Origin: Superficieibacter sp. HKU1
Lineage (GTDB): Bacteria; Pseudomonadota; Gammaproteobacteria; Enterobacterales; Enterobacteriaceae
Assembly: GCF_029319185.1 (NCBI RefSeq)
Contig: NZ_CP119754.1
Span: forward strand, 3,410,001 to 3,474,000
Reading direction: 5' to 3'
DNA length: 64,000 nucleotides
A program made the translations under genes and the position numbers. The notes beneath the pieces were generated by a model, which did not search any database, was not told the DNA's origin, and saw nothing but the letters and a program-made list of their open reading frames with translations. Shown here one piece after another: positions 34,827-43,711 of the stretch. Within the stretch, counting starts at the first letter, position 1. Each line of letters begins with the position of its first letter.

Positions 34827-36767
34827 TTAGCTGCCCTGAGTGGTGCCGTAGTTAACGCCAGAAATGACAGCCACCGCAGCGGTACGGCGACGTTTCCAGT
34901 TGATCCAGCGCTCGGCGCGGATGGCGACACTGTTGGTCTGGAACATTGATACCAGCTCGGTACCCGTGCCATTCACGCTGTCCCCGGTCGGGTCGCTCTC
35001 CATCTCCAGAGACGCTTCGCGCGACATGTCCACCGCCACGCCGCCATCATCGGCCAGATAAATATCAGGCGCATTCAGCAGCGTAAGGTTAGAGCCGGCA
35101 TACTGCGAAACGATGGCCGGAAGTCCCTGGAAGGTTCCGCCCAGCAGCGTCATTTCCGGGTACATTTTCTGACCCAGCGCGTTTTTCTTCATGGAAAGCG
35201 CCAGCGCATTGGTGCTCGACATAATCCATACGCCACCCGTCGGCTGCAGGTTCGCCATTACAAACTGCGCGAAGGCAGCTTCGGCATCTGCATCCGGATC
35301 ACCGGTAGACGGAACAGCCGGAATGCCGTTGGTTACCGAAGCCGGAGAGACGTTCGCCACTTCAGCTTTCGCCGGGTTGATAAAGTCCGTATCAAGACGG
35401 GCAATAACGGCTTCAGCCAGCGCATTACGTACCAGCGCGTCAGCAGCCGGGTTAGAGAAACGGATCAGCTCATCGGTCAGCACTGCAATAGCAGCCACTT
35501 TGGCAAAACTGAAGGTGATCGACTCAAAATCAAACTTCGTCAGCGGCTTCGCCTTACCCTGGCCTACCCAGTTCGCTGAGCCGCCCGAGGTCTGCGCAGG
35601 GATGCGAATATTAAAGGGTACCTGGCGCAGCGCCGGAATATTGCCCTGACCGAAGCGACCGATAATAGTCTGCGGTCGCAGGAATTCGACGAAATCCTGT
35701 GCATATTCCTGATATTCCACCAGCGAGCCAGCCCAGGTCGGGTCAGTAGTGGTACCTGCGCCGACTGCCGCTTTAAGGACGTGATGCAGCTTGGCATCGT
35801 CCGGATATTGCTTACGGGCAATTTCCAGCGCTTCCGAACGACTGCCATTTGCGGCCGCCAGCGCTTTGGCGAACCGGGCAAACGCGATACCTTTTTCCAG
35901 CTTCTGCTCAACGCGGATGATGCCCGGCGCGCTGGTAGTCACCACATTCAGATCACCACCGGCGGCTTTACTGACCGGTTTGGCTGTCTGGGCAATGCTG
36001 GATTCCATGTCGCGCAGGCGTTTCAGGTGCGCATCCACGGATTTGATTTCAGCGGAGGTGTTGTCATAGCTCTCCTCTTCTTCGACATCCAGTGTCCGGC
36101 CGTCTTCGGCGGCCTTCGCCATAATGTCTGAGAGAGAAGCCGCCAGCGCCGCACGCTTCGCTTCAAAGCTTTTGATTTGTTCTGCGATATTCATCGAACT
36201 GTTTCCTTTTCTGGTATTGGTTTCGGGTGCTGTAGCGCCAGCGGGTTGAGTTGCTTTAACTACCGGTTTCTCATTGCCGGACGCGGCGAGTAACTGGCGG
36301 TCATAAGATTTAACGGTGTTGATTGAGCATTCGGCGTTTGCCGGAATGGTCACCGCTGAAACTTCAAGAAGATCCCAGGACAGAAAGCGGATACCGCCTT
36401 CATCCAGGAACGAATATTCAATGGGGCGGAAGCCGATCGAGAGGCCGCGCACCAGCCCCGCCTTAATGGATGTCCAGGCCTCATCGAGCCGGGCAACCAG
36501 CTGGGAGGGCATATCCGGGGTTGGCTTCACCAGTTTTGCGGTGATTTGCAGCCCTTCCTTCACCATTTTTGGTGTACAGGTGCCGATGGGCTGCGACCGG
36601 TCGTGCTGCCAGAGAAACGGCGTGTCGCTGCGAAACTTCGCGCCCTCCGGCTCCATAATGTCCCCGTCACGATCCGGCGATGGCGTGGAGGCGATGCCGG
36701 TAATTATCCGCTCATCCTCGTTTACCGCTTTCACCGTCATGAGGGTGCATGCGCGCTTAAGCGTCAT
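34827..36767 (-). CDS. fused prohead protease and major capsid protein
   Basis: Residues 1-185 are an HK97 gp4-type prohead protease: His in FLWQHDRSQPIGT, Ser in GLVRGLSIGF and EVSAVTIPANAE. A low-complexity linker (KATQPAGATAPETNTRKG) leads to the HK97 capsid: a delta coiled coil (about 195-280) and the coat fold (WAGSLVEYQEYAQDFVEFLR, RQVPFNIRIPAQTSGGSANW, LTDELIRFSNPAADALV). HK97 encodes the two separately. An internal ATG at 36194 with AAAAGGAAACAGTTCG upstream may make capsid alone (455 residues). Confidence 0.93.
   Translation of the reverse strand: MTLKRACTLMTVKAVNEDERIITGIASTPSPDRDGDIMEPEGAKFRSDTPFLWQHDRSQPIGTCTPKMVKEGLQITAKLVKPTPDMPSQLVARLDEAWTSIKAGLVRGLSIGFRPIEYSFLDEGGIRFLSWDLLEVSAVTIPANAECSINTVKSYDRQLLAASGNEKPVVKATQPAGATAPETNTRKGNSSMNIAEQIKSFEAKRAALAASLSDIMAKAAEDGRTLDVEEEESYDNTSAEIKSVDAHLKRLRDMESSIAQTAKPVSKAAGGDLNVVTTSAPGIIRVEQKLEKGIAFARFAKALAAANGSRSEALEIARKQYPDDAKLHHVLKAAVGAGTTTDPTWAGSLVEYQEYAQDFVEFLRPQTIIGRFGQGNIPALRQVPFNIRIPAQTSGGSANWVGQGKAKPLTKFDFESITFSFAKVAAIAVLTDELIRFSNPAADALVRNALAEAVIARLDTDFINPAKAEVANVSPASVTNGIPAVPSTGDPDADAEAAFAQFVMANLQPTGGVWIMSSTNALALSMKKNALGQKMYPEMTLLGGTFQGLPAIVSQYAGSNLTLLNAPDIYLADDGGVAVDMSREASLEMESDPTGDSVNGTGTELVSMFQTNSVAIRAERWINWKRRRTAAVAVISGVNYGTTQGS
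36194..36210 (-). promoter_or_regulatory. internal ribosome binding site and start for capsid
   Basis: On the minus strand AAGGAAACAGTTCGATG places AAGGA nine bases before an in-frame ATG (MNIAEQIKSF), exactly at the border between protease and delta domain. Confidence 0.6.
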
Positions 36768-36825
36768 TTTGCTGCCTCCTGAAACGAAAAAACCCGCCGG
36801 GGCGGGTCGTTGACTGATATAGCTG

Positions 36826-38484
36826 TCATATGAAATGCACCTGATAATCCTGCTTTTTCGCCTCAGGGTTCAGCGCCATAAGCGAAACGGCATTAAACAA
36901 CGCCATCAGCGGGTCAATTTTTCCTTTGCCGCTGGCCTGTTTGGTAATGAGGATCGCATTACCTTTCGGTTCGACACGGGCATTGCCCACGCACCAGGCC
37001 ATCATGGGCTGACCCGCATGCACCAGCACACCTTCGGCAAGCTTGCGTTCGGTGGTTTTAATCGCGCCACCAAGCCGCCAGCCCTGACTGACGCCCACCA
37101 CCGCATCGGCGGGAATATCCGCCTCGATCAACGCGTCCAGGATCTGCCCGACACCGGAGGGGTCAATGCCAATCTTGTCGAGCAGTTCGGCGGTATGGAT
37201 ACGGCTGACGTACTCCGCCACCTCTTCCGTATCCTGCCCGACACGCTTCACGATGGTCATGTCTCCTGCTTTAACAAAGTCGTTAAACCGGGATTCTTCG
37301 CTTTTACGCCGTCGTATCGCGATTTCATGCGCCCAGGCATGGCACCAGCAGAGCCATTCCCGCGTCTCAGTATCACGCCCGACAGCACTGAACCCCAGCA
37401 GGTCATCAAGCCCGCCGCCATCAATGCCGACGGCAATCACCTCGGCGCGCTGAAGCAAATCGTCAAAGCTCACTCGCCTGGCCTGCTGCTCCCAGAAATC
37501 GACACCCGCCCAGCGGTCGCTGCGCAGGTTGAGACCAATTTCGATGTTGAGATGTTTAGCCAGAAACTGCTGCAGGGTGCCGTCCGTTTTAGCCTGATTT
37601 TTTCGCAGGTTATCGGCAATCCACTCAGGGCTGACGGAAAGCCCGATGTTCGGGTTGGTGATATAGAAGTTTTCAGGACTGAGATAAGCCTTACTCTGGA
37701 TCATGCTGTCCGGGAACTCGTAGAGAATTCCCAGCGTTTTCGGATCGCTGATTTTTCCGTCACGCACATCACGCCAGTAATCGAGGCGCTCCTTAAACAC
37801 ACCCGCCGGGGGATCATCACTCTGGGTGGTGAGATAAATCACCCAGCCCTCATTGCGCGATACCTGGCCGCCGAGTGCCTCCATGAACATCGCCTCTGCG
37901 TTGGCGCGCTTGCCAAACAGCCAGAGCTCGTCAACGAGAACCCGACCGGATTTTTTGCCCGAGACGGTATCGGTATCGGCTGCCACCACTTTCAGCGTGT
38001 TTCGCGTCACGCGGTGGGTGATGGTGCGGATATGATCCTGAATCTGGAACATATCAGTCAGTTCATCATCAGCCCGTATCATGCCGGCGGCTGGTTTGAA
38101 GCTGTTGTCGGCCACCTCTTTTGTCGGTGCCAGGATCAGATGTTCCTCGTCCTCGCGCCAGCACAGGATCAGTGCGGTCAGCATGATGCCTGCCGCGATA
38201 GTCGATTTGGTGTTCTTTTTGGATATCAGCAGGCCGTATTCACGGATCAACTGATTACCGGTCCGGGCGTCGTAACCACCAAAGATGACTTTTACAAAGT
38301 CGAAAACCCACTCTTCCGAGCACTCGCCGAATGTCGGCTTACCCGGCAGGTCGGAGACACGGAGTTCGCGGAAAATACTCAGCGCCTGTTCAGCCTGGTC
38401 AGCGAAAATCGGCGGCGGAATGATAGAATCACCGTCGATGAGGCGGTTTTCCCAGTCGGTGCAGGCCGTGGACCAGTGCGCCAT
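36826..38484 (-). CDS. terL: terminase large subunit
   Basis: The 552-residue product is an HK97-type packaging motor. The ATPase part has LLISKKNTKST at the Walker A place, SGRVLVDELW as Walker B (about residue 187), and AIGVDGG-type VIAVGIDGGGLDDL for the nuclease part. It starts four bases after the small subunit stop and precedes the capsid gene. Confidence 0.95.
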   Translation of the reverse strand: MAHWSTACTDWENRLIDGDSIIPPPIFADQAEQALSIFRELRVSDLPGKPTFGECSEEWVFDFVKVIFGGYDARTGNQLIREYGLLISKKNTKSTIAAGIMLTALILCWREDEEHLILAPTKEVADNSFKPAAGMIRADDELTDMFQIQDHIRTITHRVTRNTLKVVAADTDTVSGKKSGRVLVDELWLFGKRANAEAMFMEALGGQVSRNEGWVIYLTTQSDDPPAGVFKERLDYWRDVRDGKISDPKTLGILYEFPDSMIQSKAYLSPENFYITNPNIGLSVSPEWIADNLRKNQAKTDGTLQQFLAKHLNIEIGLNLRSDRWAGVDFWEQQARRVSFDDLLQRAEVIAVGIDGGGLDDLLGFSAVGRDTETREWLCWCHAWAHEIAIRRRKSEESRFNDFVKAGDMTIVKRVGQDTEEVAEYVSRIHTAELLDKIGIDPSGVGQILDALIEADIPADAVVGVSQGWRLGGAIKTTERKLAEGVLVHAGQPMMAWCVGNARVEPKGNAILITKQASGKGKIDPLMALFNAVSLMALNPEAKKQDYQVHFI

Positions 38485-38487
38485 GGA

Positions 38488-38988
38488 TTACCCCTCTTTG
38501 TTATTCACCACCAGCTTTGGCGGTGCCATAGATCCGAACCTGCTGGCACCCGCAGCCACTTTCGCCGCAGCGTTGCGCGCGTCTTTTTTACCCGTTTCCC
38601 CTTTTTTAGGGTGGATATAAGGCAGCATGGCCTTTGCCGCATCCTTTCTGATGTCAATGTCTTCCCCGGTATCGTTCATTACTGCCATCAGAAACTTGAG
38701 CGGATCGTCATACTGACCGGGCACCGGCGGCGCTTCCGGCAGAGGAATGTTTTCCGCCGTGTTTACCGCTGGGGTATAAACATTTTTCCGGCAGGATGGC
38801 ACCTCATCCACGGTGACTATTTCTTTCTTTTTGCGTTCAGTAAAAGCGATGACTTCCGGATCTTTTGCAAGCTGCGACCCCTTTGACCGCGCGGATTTCT
38901 CCGAGTAGCCCGCCTTTACTGCCGCATCTTTCTGAGACATGCCGGACATCAGCGCCACCGCGAATTTTCGCTTTTGCGCTGTTAACAT
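38488..38988 (-). CDS. terS: terminase small subunit
   Basis: The 166-residue product has an N-terminal helix-turn-helix (AQKRKFAVALMSGMSQKDAA, AGYSEKSARSKGSQL) of the terminase_2 kind and a basic, Ala-rich C-terminus. It recognises the packaging site and guides TerL. The non-coding gap upstream is the probable cos region. Confidence 0.9.
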   Translation of the reverse strand: MLTAQKRKFAVALMSGMSQKDAAVKAGYSEKSARSKGSQLAKDPEVIAFTERKKKEIVTVDEVPSCRKNVYTPAVNTAENIPLPEAPPVPGQYDDPLKFLMAVMNDTGEDIDIRKDAAKAMLPYIHPKKGETGKKDARNAAAKVAAGASRFGSMAPPKLVVNNKEG

Positions 38989-39165
38989 GTTTATACCCTC
39001 CAGAAGGGAATTTTTTCTGTACGTGAGGGAGGCTGCGGTGTCCGGCGCTTTCGATGTTTACTTCCGGACCCACCCCCCCCGGTAAATGAGAATTGATATC
39101 ATTACATCTGAAATGGTTTCATCTGAAATCAATTTTATTGCAATTGATATCTATTCGCATTTGAT
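38989..39165. other. candidate cos/packaging region
   Basis: The only sizeable gap in the packaging block lies between the HNH gene and terS, where HK97-like phages keep cos. It holds a C8-C9 tract at 39072-39080, two copies of CATCTGAAAT (about 39104 and 39120) and two of AATTGATATC. Such repeats could bind terminase. The cut site itself cannot be seen. Confidence 0.4.
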
Positions 39166-39534
39166 TTAAAGCACCACGATGTCATCGCCTCGACTGGCTG
39201 ACGGCACCTCATGTTTCAGGGCTTCAGTGTCAGGCTGACCAGATGCTGCTTCGCGTGCTGACTTCCCGGCATGACATTCAGTGCAAAGGGTCCAGAGGTT
39301 ACGCTCCGAGTTGTCGCCGCCGAACTGTAATGCGGTGCGGTGATCAAGTTCGCTTTCGTGCAGGTCAACTATCCTGGCGCACATGCAACAATGACCACCG
39401 TCTCTCACCCAGATACGATGCTTGAGACCAACCCTTGCGCTTCCACTAACCCTGCGATGCTCGCCAGATACAGGCTTGATACGACGCGTATCAATAACCT
39501 TCAGTCGGGGCTTAAGGGTTGTCAGCTTAACCAT
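39166..39534 (-). CDS. HNH endonuclease
   Basis: The ATG at 39534 gives 122 residues. The HNH core is clear: two zinc CxxC pairs (CCMCARIV, LCTECH) and ELDHRTALQFGGDNSERNLW. In HK97-like phages this enzyme works with terminase in cos cutting. It overlaps the next gene upstream by eight bases. A longer frame upstream is out of register with the neighbour and not needed. Confidence 0.88.
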   Translation of the reverse strand: MVKLTTLKPRLKVIDTRRIKPVSGEHRRVSGSARVGLKHRIWVRDGGHCCMCARIVDLHESELDHRTALQFGGDNSERNLWTLCTECHAGKSAREAASGQPDTEALKHEVPSASRGDDIVVL

Positions 39535-40117
39535 ACAACCTCCACGCCCTACGGCGTTCAGTCCTTGGCGCTGCGTCGGGATGACGCTCAACAGTTTCGC
39601 CGTCGGCATGGTCCACCAGCGACCAGCATGGGTAGATGACATCGCCGCCATACGCATCACCCACTGCATAATCAGCAGGCTTGCTGCTGTCCCAGCGAGT
39701 CAGCACCCTTTCAATATGCTGCGGCGGTACGCTGTAGCAGACGCCATGGATCAGGCGCGGTAGCGTGATGTAGTCAGCCCGCGTCTTGTCGGCAATGATC
39801 AATCGCTCGGCGATCTGCATCTGGTACTGCGGCGGGCGGCCTGTGCCGAGATAGAACGAGCAGAGGCTGTCCGGAAAGCGGTTCAACCATTCGCCAGCCA
39901 GATCAATAAAGCGGGCTACAGGCAGCGCATCGTCTTCACAAATCACCACCCGGCATTGCTGCCTGGCGGCCCATTCAAGCGCTCGCCGGTGGTTCCATGC
40001 AGCGCCATGATTTTCAGGGTCGGTCATCACGTGGGCATCCGGTCCGAGCTGGTAAGCCAGTGCTCTCGCCTGCGGCTCCCTTGAGTGATGACAGACCACT
40101 ACAAACTTAATTTCCAT
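39527..40117 (-). CDS. glycosyltransferase-like protein
   Basis: The 196-residue product starts MEIKFVVVCHHSREPQARAL and has a GT-A-like layout with a short acidic motif after a beta strand (CRVVICEDDALPV, about residue 62). Its start overlaps the stop of the small zinc protein (TGATG) and its end overlaps HNH. The sequence looks related in design to the two-domain enzyme upstream. Donor and acceptor are unknown; capsid, tail or DNA glycosylation, or a host surface change, are all possible. Confidence 0.6.
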   Translation of the reverse strand: MEIKFVVVCHHSREPQARALAYQLGPDAHVMTDPENHGAAWNHRRALEWAARQQCRVVICEDDALPVARFIDLAGEWLNRFPDSLCSFYLGTGRPPQYQMQIAERLIIADKTRADYITLPRLIHGVCYSVPPQHIERVLTRWDSSKPADYAVGDAYGGDVIYPCWSLVDHADGETVERHPDAAPRTERRRAWRLYG

Positions 40118-40284
40118 CAGTGTCTTACCTTTGGCTTCGGCCTGCACTCGCTACAAAATTTGGAGGGAGGCTTTACATAACTGCCACAGCGATGGCACTG
40201 GAAAGGACTTCGGGCGCTGCCAGGTGTGAAGACAATAATGAAAATAGCCAGTGCAGCCAGGATGAAGAAAATTAATGTTCCCAC
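40117..40284 (-). CDS. small membrane protein with zinc ribbon
   Basis: A GTG at 40284 with GAGGT upstream starts 55 residues: one membrane helix (LIFFILAALAIFIIVF) followed by a CxxC-CxxC ribbon (CHRCGSYVKPPSKFCSEC). It is tightly packed between the two glycosyltransferase-like genes (seven bases after one, one-base overlap with the next), so it probably works with them, perhaps as an anchor. That link is inference. Confidence 0.6.
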   Translation of the reverse strand: MGTLIFFILAALAIFIIVFTPGSARSPFQCHRCGSYVKPPSKFCSECRPKPKVRH

Positions 40285-40291
40285 TTCTACC

Positions 40292-41749
40292 TCACTTATG
40301 CCGCCAGAATGCGAACTCCTTACCGATCCCGTTCGACTTGAAAACTGTGTGGATCTGCGGACCGGTGACCAGCCTGTTACCGAAAGACTTCGCCACAATG
40401 CCGAAAGCCAGCATATCGCCCACCGCAGCACCAGTGCGTTCTGTCTGCCAGAAGCGGTTACTCTCAATGCGGTAATACAGACGCACGATCGCATGGGCGA
40501 ACGCCATAACATCTTCACGCGTGCCGCCCAGCAGCCCGGCGTTGAGCATGGCTTCGTGGCGGTACTCATCGAGAAAATCCTGATAGGGTTTCTCCGGGTG
40601 ATTCTGCCGGGCCCAGACGTCGGCGTAGGTTTTAGGCTCGGAGCCGACATAGACCTGACCGGCTTCCATCTCTGCCCACGGCGTGTGCAGCATCTCAACG
40701 TCGGTACCATCGGTGCACCAGACGAAATGGTATTCAGGGTGATCGCGCAGATACTGGTAGATGTGCAGCCAGCGCCGGAAATAAACATTCATCGCCACGT
40801 CAGGAACACTCACCAGCTGTGCGCCTGGTGGCGCTTCAGTCAGTTCGTCGGCAAGCACAACCGCATCAGCGCCACTGATTGACATTGCCCAGGCGCGCAG
40901 AAGGTCCGGTTCAGCCCGCATCTTCACGCCACGCTGCGGATCAGGCTGGCTGGTTAACAGGGTGGTGATCACCACGTTACGACGCGGGTGGTATTCTACA
41001 TAACCGGTATAACCGGCATCCCGGCGCTCATTGTGGATCTTCACGTTGCGCGCCACCAGCGCCTCGCGATCGGGACGGGAAACAGAGCGCGTGACCTCTT
41101 CGTGCTCATCCATCGAGTGAATCAGCCTTTCCGAGCCAGAAACATCAGCGTAAGCCCACGTTGTCAGCCCCGCATTATGGATACGCAGCGCCAGATCTGA
41201 ATGCTCATACATGCCGCGACCGTAAACCGGATCAAAGCCCCCTACGGTCTCAATGGCGCTGCGGTGGTAATAGAGCATCACGCCACGCTGCCCGGTATAG
41301 GCCACATGCTGATCGTCACGGTAGAGCACCGCCAGATCGTTCAGCTTGCGCGGCCCGGCGAGATCAAGAAACTGATAAGCAAGGTGCGGTTCGGGCGATT
41401 CGATATAGGGCAAATGCCAGTTATCGGCGATCGGCCAGGCATCATCATCCCACAGAAACAGATGCTCACATTCGGCATCCATCAGCGCGGTCAGGCTGGC
41501 ATTCTTCGATGCGACGATACCCAATGAAGCATCATGCCTCATCAGTTGTACGCCATCAGTGACTGTTGCAGCCGGCGCTGAACCATCATCGATCACCACC
41601 ACCAGCGCACCGGCGGGTAAATGCCGCAGATGTTTGTCCAGCGCCCTGCTGAGAACATCAGCACGATTATGCGTCGTAATGGCAATACCTATACGGGTAG
41701 ATGAAGCGCAGGCAGGAACATACGGGACACCATCAATAGTGACCTGCAT
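40292..41749 (-). CDS. two-domain glycosyltransferase
   Basis: The ATG at 41749 (GGAG upstream) gives 485 residues. The N-terminal half is a GT2-type GT-A domain: GIAITTHNRADVLSRAL, VVVIDDGS, EHLFLWDDDAW and the acceptor-side GMYEHSDLALRIHNAG. The C-terminal half (about 255-485) looks like a second transferase domain with HFVWCTDGTDVEML carrying DxD. It heads an overlapping four-gene set with the zinc/membrane protein, the smaller transferase and HNH. The target is unknown. Confidence 0.75.
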   Translation of the reverse strand: MQVTIDGVPYVPACASSTRIGIAITTHNRADVLSRALDKHLRHLPAGALVVVIDDGSAPAATVTDGVQLMRHDASLGIVASKNASLTALMDAECEHLFLWDDDAWPIADNWHLPYIESPEPHLAYQFLDLAGPRKLNDLAVLYRDDQHVAYTGQRGVMLYYHRSAIETVGGFDPVYGRGMYEHSDLALRIHNAGLTTWAYADVSGSERLIHSMDEHEEVTRSVSRPDREALVARNVKIHNERRDAGYTGYVEYHPRRNVVITTLLTSQPDPQRGVKMRAEPDLLRAWAMSISGADAVVLADELTEAPPGAQLVSVPDVAMNVYFRRWLHIYQYLRDHPEYHFVWCTDGTDVEMLHTPWAEMEAGQVYVGSEPKTYADVWARQNHPEKPYQDFLDEYRHEAMLNAGLLGGTREDVMAFAHAIVRLYYRIESNRFWQTERTGAAVGDMLAFGIVAKSFGNRLVTGPQIHTVFKSNGIGKEFAFWRHK

Positions 41750-41761
41750 AACATCTCCAAG

Positions 41762-41786
41762 AAAAAAGCCCCGCATATGCAGGGCT
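41762..41786 (-). terminator. terminator between acyltransferase and glycosyltransferase genes
   Basis: On the minus strand AGCCCTGCATATGCGGGGCT is followed by TTTTTTC, 33 bases after the acyltransferase stop. Late transcription must read through it (Q antitermination), and it isolates the acyltransferase unit in the lysogen. Confidence 0.75.
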
Positions 41787-41819
41787 GCTATCGTTTAGCC
41801 TGGGTTGACCAAACCATGC

Positions 41820-42752
41820 TCATTTTTTACTGTAAAAAGATTCTCTTCCAGGAGGACGGGTCTTAAATCGACGATGCAGCCACATATACTGCTCCGGTGC
41901 TAACCTGATTGCCTCTTCAATCGTCTGATTCATTCTCGTGGCGACAAATTCCTTTTCCCTGCCAGCCAGTTCTTCACTGATATCCGGTAAAATAATCAGC
42001 TCATATCCTTTCTGGTCTGGCAGGCGTCGAGGAACAAATGGAACTACCGCCGGACGAGCACCTCTGACAAGCATGTAGCTACCTGCTGTCGTTGCAGCAT
42101 CAGGGACCTGGAAAAATGGCACAAATACACTGTTGTGCGCACCATAGTCATGGTCTGGCGCATACCAGATGATTTCATCCTGCTTAAGGGCTCGAATCAT
42201 TCCCTTCAGATCATAGCGGTCCAGCATCGTTTTATTAGAACGCAGACGACCGCGTGTCTGTAACCAGTCAAACAACGCATTATTGTTTGGCCTGTAAACA
42301 CCAATTCCAGGATTAAGCATACCGAAAATACGTGCACCAAGCTCAAGCGTCAGGAAGTGCATACCAATAAGAAGCACTCCATGCTGACCCGACCGGGCTT
42401 TTTCCATATGCTCATAGCCCGTTACCGTAAACCACTTACGTATTCTTACATCTGACCAGAACCAGGCCATACCTGTTTCAATGACCCCCATACCGACTGA
42501 CTCAAAATTTTTGATAAGCAGTTTTTCCTGTTCATCTTTTGCCAGCTCGGGAAAGCAAAGCTCCAGGTTTCTGCGCGCAATGTTTACGCGGCGTGACATT
42601 ATTCGCAGACCCAGTCTACCCAGACCACATCCGATCCGGCATAAAAGAGGGTATGGAAGCAGAACAAGACAGCGAAGGATGAGTATTCCAAGCCATAACA
42701 GCCAGTAGCGGGGGTGAAAGAAAGAAAGCGAAAATTCTGGCAATCTGGTCAT
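41820..42752 (-). CDS. lipid A late acyltransferase, LpxL/LpxP/HtrB family
   Basis: The 310-residue product starts MTRLPEFSLSFFHPRYWLLW, has an N-terminal membrane anchor, the catalytic HX4E motif HFLTLE (H132, E137), IGVYRPNNNALFDWLQTRGR and the closing APEQYMWLHRRFKTRP, all as in LpxL and LpxP. These add a fatty acid to Kdo2-lipid IVA. Sixteen in-frame codons upstream have no homologue. It sits between lysis and packaging genes with its own terminator, so it is probably a lysogenic conversion gene that changes host lipid A. Confidence 0.93.
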   Translation of the reverse strand: MTRLPEFSLSFFHPRYWLLWLGILILRCLVLLPYPLLCRIGCGLGRLGLRIMSRRVNIARRNLELCFPELAKDEQEKLLIKNFESVGMGVIETGMAWFWSDVRIRKWFTVTGYEHMEKARSGQHGVLLIGMHFLTLELGARIFGMLNPGIGVYRPNNNALFDWLQTRGRLRSNKTMLDRYDLKGMIRALKQDEIIWYAPDHDYGAHNSVFVPFFQVPDAATTAGSYMLVRGARPAVVPFVPRRLPDQKGYELIILPDISEELAGREKEFVATRMNQTIEEAIRLAPEQYMWLHRRFKTRPPGRESFYSKK

Positions 42753-42991
42753 TGAGTTAAGCGAGTCCCTTTTATCAACAATCGCGACTGTATGGAGCAT
42801 CTTTCTGATTGTAATGAACTATGTGAAATTATTGCATCATTGCAATTCAGTTATCTTATAAAAAGTCGGGAGATGTCGTTTATCTTTTTTTGCGATGTGG
42901 TTAACGTATCGCTGATTTTATACAGTCCCTCAAGCACTTTTCCCGGAATGCTCATTAAAGTATCTTTTGGATGCTCGCATACTCTGCGCAT

Positions 42992-43016
42992 AAAAAAGCC
43001 CCGTTAATGCGAGGCT
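42992..43016 (-). terminator. terminator upstream of the acyltransferase gene
   Basis: On the minus strand AGCCTCGCATTAACGGGGCT then TTTTTTA forms a hairpin 36 bases past the stop of the 104-residue gene. With the terminator at 41762 it brackets the acyltransferase as an independent unit. Confidence 0.7.
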
Positions 43017-43051
43017 TGATGGATGGATGAATTCTGCCTGTGGCAAATACA

Positions 43052-43366
43052 TTAAGAAGAAAGACGGCTCCGGTTCAGCAGTTTCTCACTGACCGTCAGC
43101 ACCTCATGCCATACAGGATCTGTTTGCCACCACCGCGGCGTAACCAGTCTCAGCAGGGCTATCCACGTATCCTCTCTTTGTTCGTACGGCATGCTTTTAA
43201 CCTGCTCGCCCACACTCACAGAAATTTCAATCACTGAAGCCAGTATCAGGTTAACGTTTTTACCTGATTTATATTCGCTTTCAATATGCTTCATTTCAGA
43301 AGCATAAAAAGCTATTACTTCATTCTTAATAATCACCCGCTCCCCGCAGATAGTTTCGGTTTTCAC
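43052..43366 (-). CDS. hypothetical protein, 104 aa
   Basis: I do not recognise this protein. It begins MKTETICGERVIIKNE and is mostly helical, with VKSMPYEQREDTWIALLRLV in the middle. A soluble cytoplasmic protein is likely. It lies alone between the broken genes at 43428-43968 and a terminator, on the late strand. Confidence 0.55.
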   Translation of the reverse strand: MKTETICGERVIIKNEVIAFYASEMKHIESEYKSGKNVNLILASVIEISVSVGEQVKSMPYEQREDTWIALLRLVTPRWWQTDPVWHEVLTVSEKLLNRSRLSS

Positions 43367-43427
43367 TTAAGAATGAGTTAAATACAAAAACGAATCTTTT
43401 TTTTAACATAAAGAGCCAGACAAGACC

Positions 43428-43556
43428 TCAGTAATCGTCGTCAGGCTTCGCTGCCGAGCGGCACGCAGACATACATGCCTTCTGCATCTCAGCTTTTGCC
43501 ATTGCCACCCAGCGAGGATCCGCACGAGTTTCTTTGGCGGTGTCCAGTAGGTTCAA
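43428..43556 (-). pseudogene. C-terminal remnant of a phage protein, possibly Acb2-like
   Basis: The frame ending at TGA 43430-43428 reads LNLLDTAKETRADPRWVAMA then KAEMQKACMSACRSAAKP. The pattern DPRW-A-AK/T--Q-A-M-A-R resembles the C-terminal helix pair of Acb2-type anti-CBASS proteins as I remember them. An in-frame TGA lies 13 codons upstream of the TTG at 43556 and no N-terminal part follows, so this looks like a remnant. Assignment is tentative. Confidence 0.3.
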
Positions 43557-43711
43557 GAATGATGCGTGAGTTCACTCACAGGTATATTAGCAAGCCATTG
43601 ATTAGCATGCTTGTAGTGTCATATACGATAAATCAAAAGAACCGGCATAACAAAAAAATTGCGTTATCAAGTTCAGTGAATATGAGCTATAACTCACGCA
43701 GTCAGGAAGAC

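Noticed and set aside
36835..38886. 683-codon open frame on the plus strand opposite the terminase genes
   Set aside because: It is the antisense shadow of terL and terS in GC-rich DNA; the minus-strand products have clear packaging motifs.
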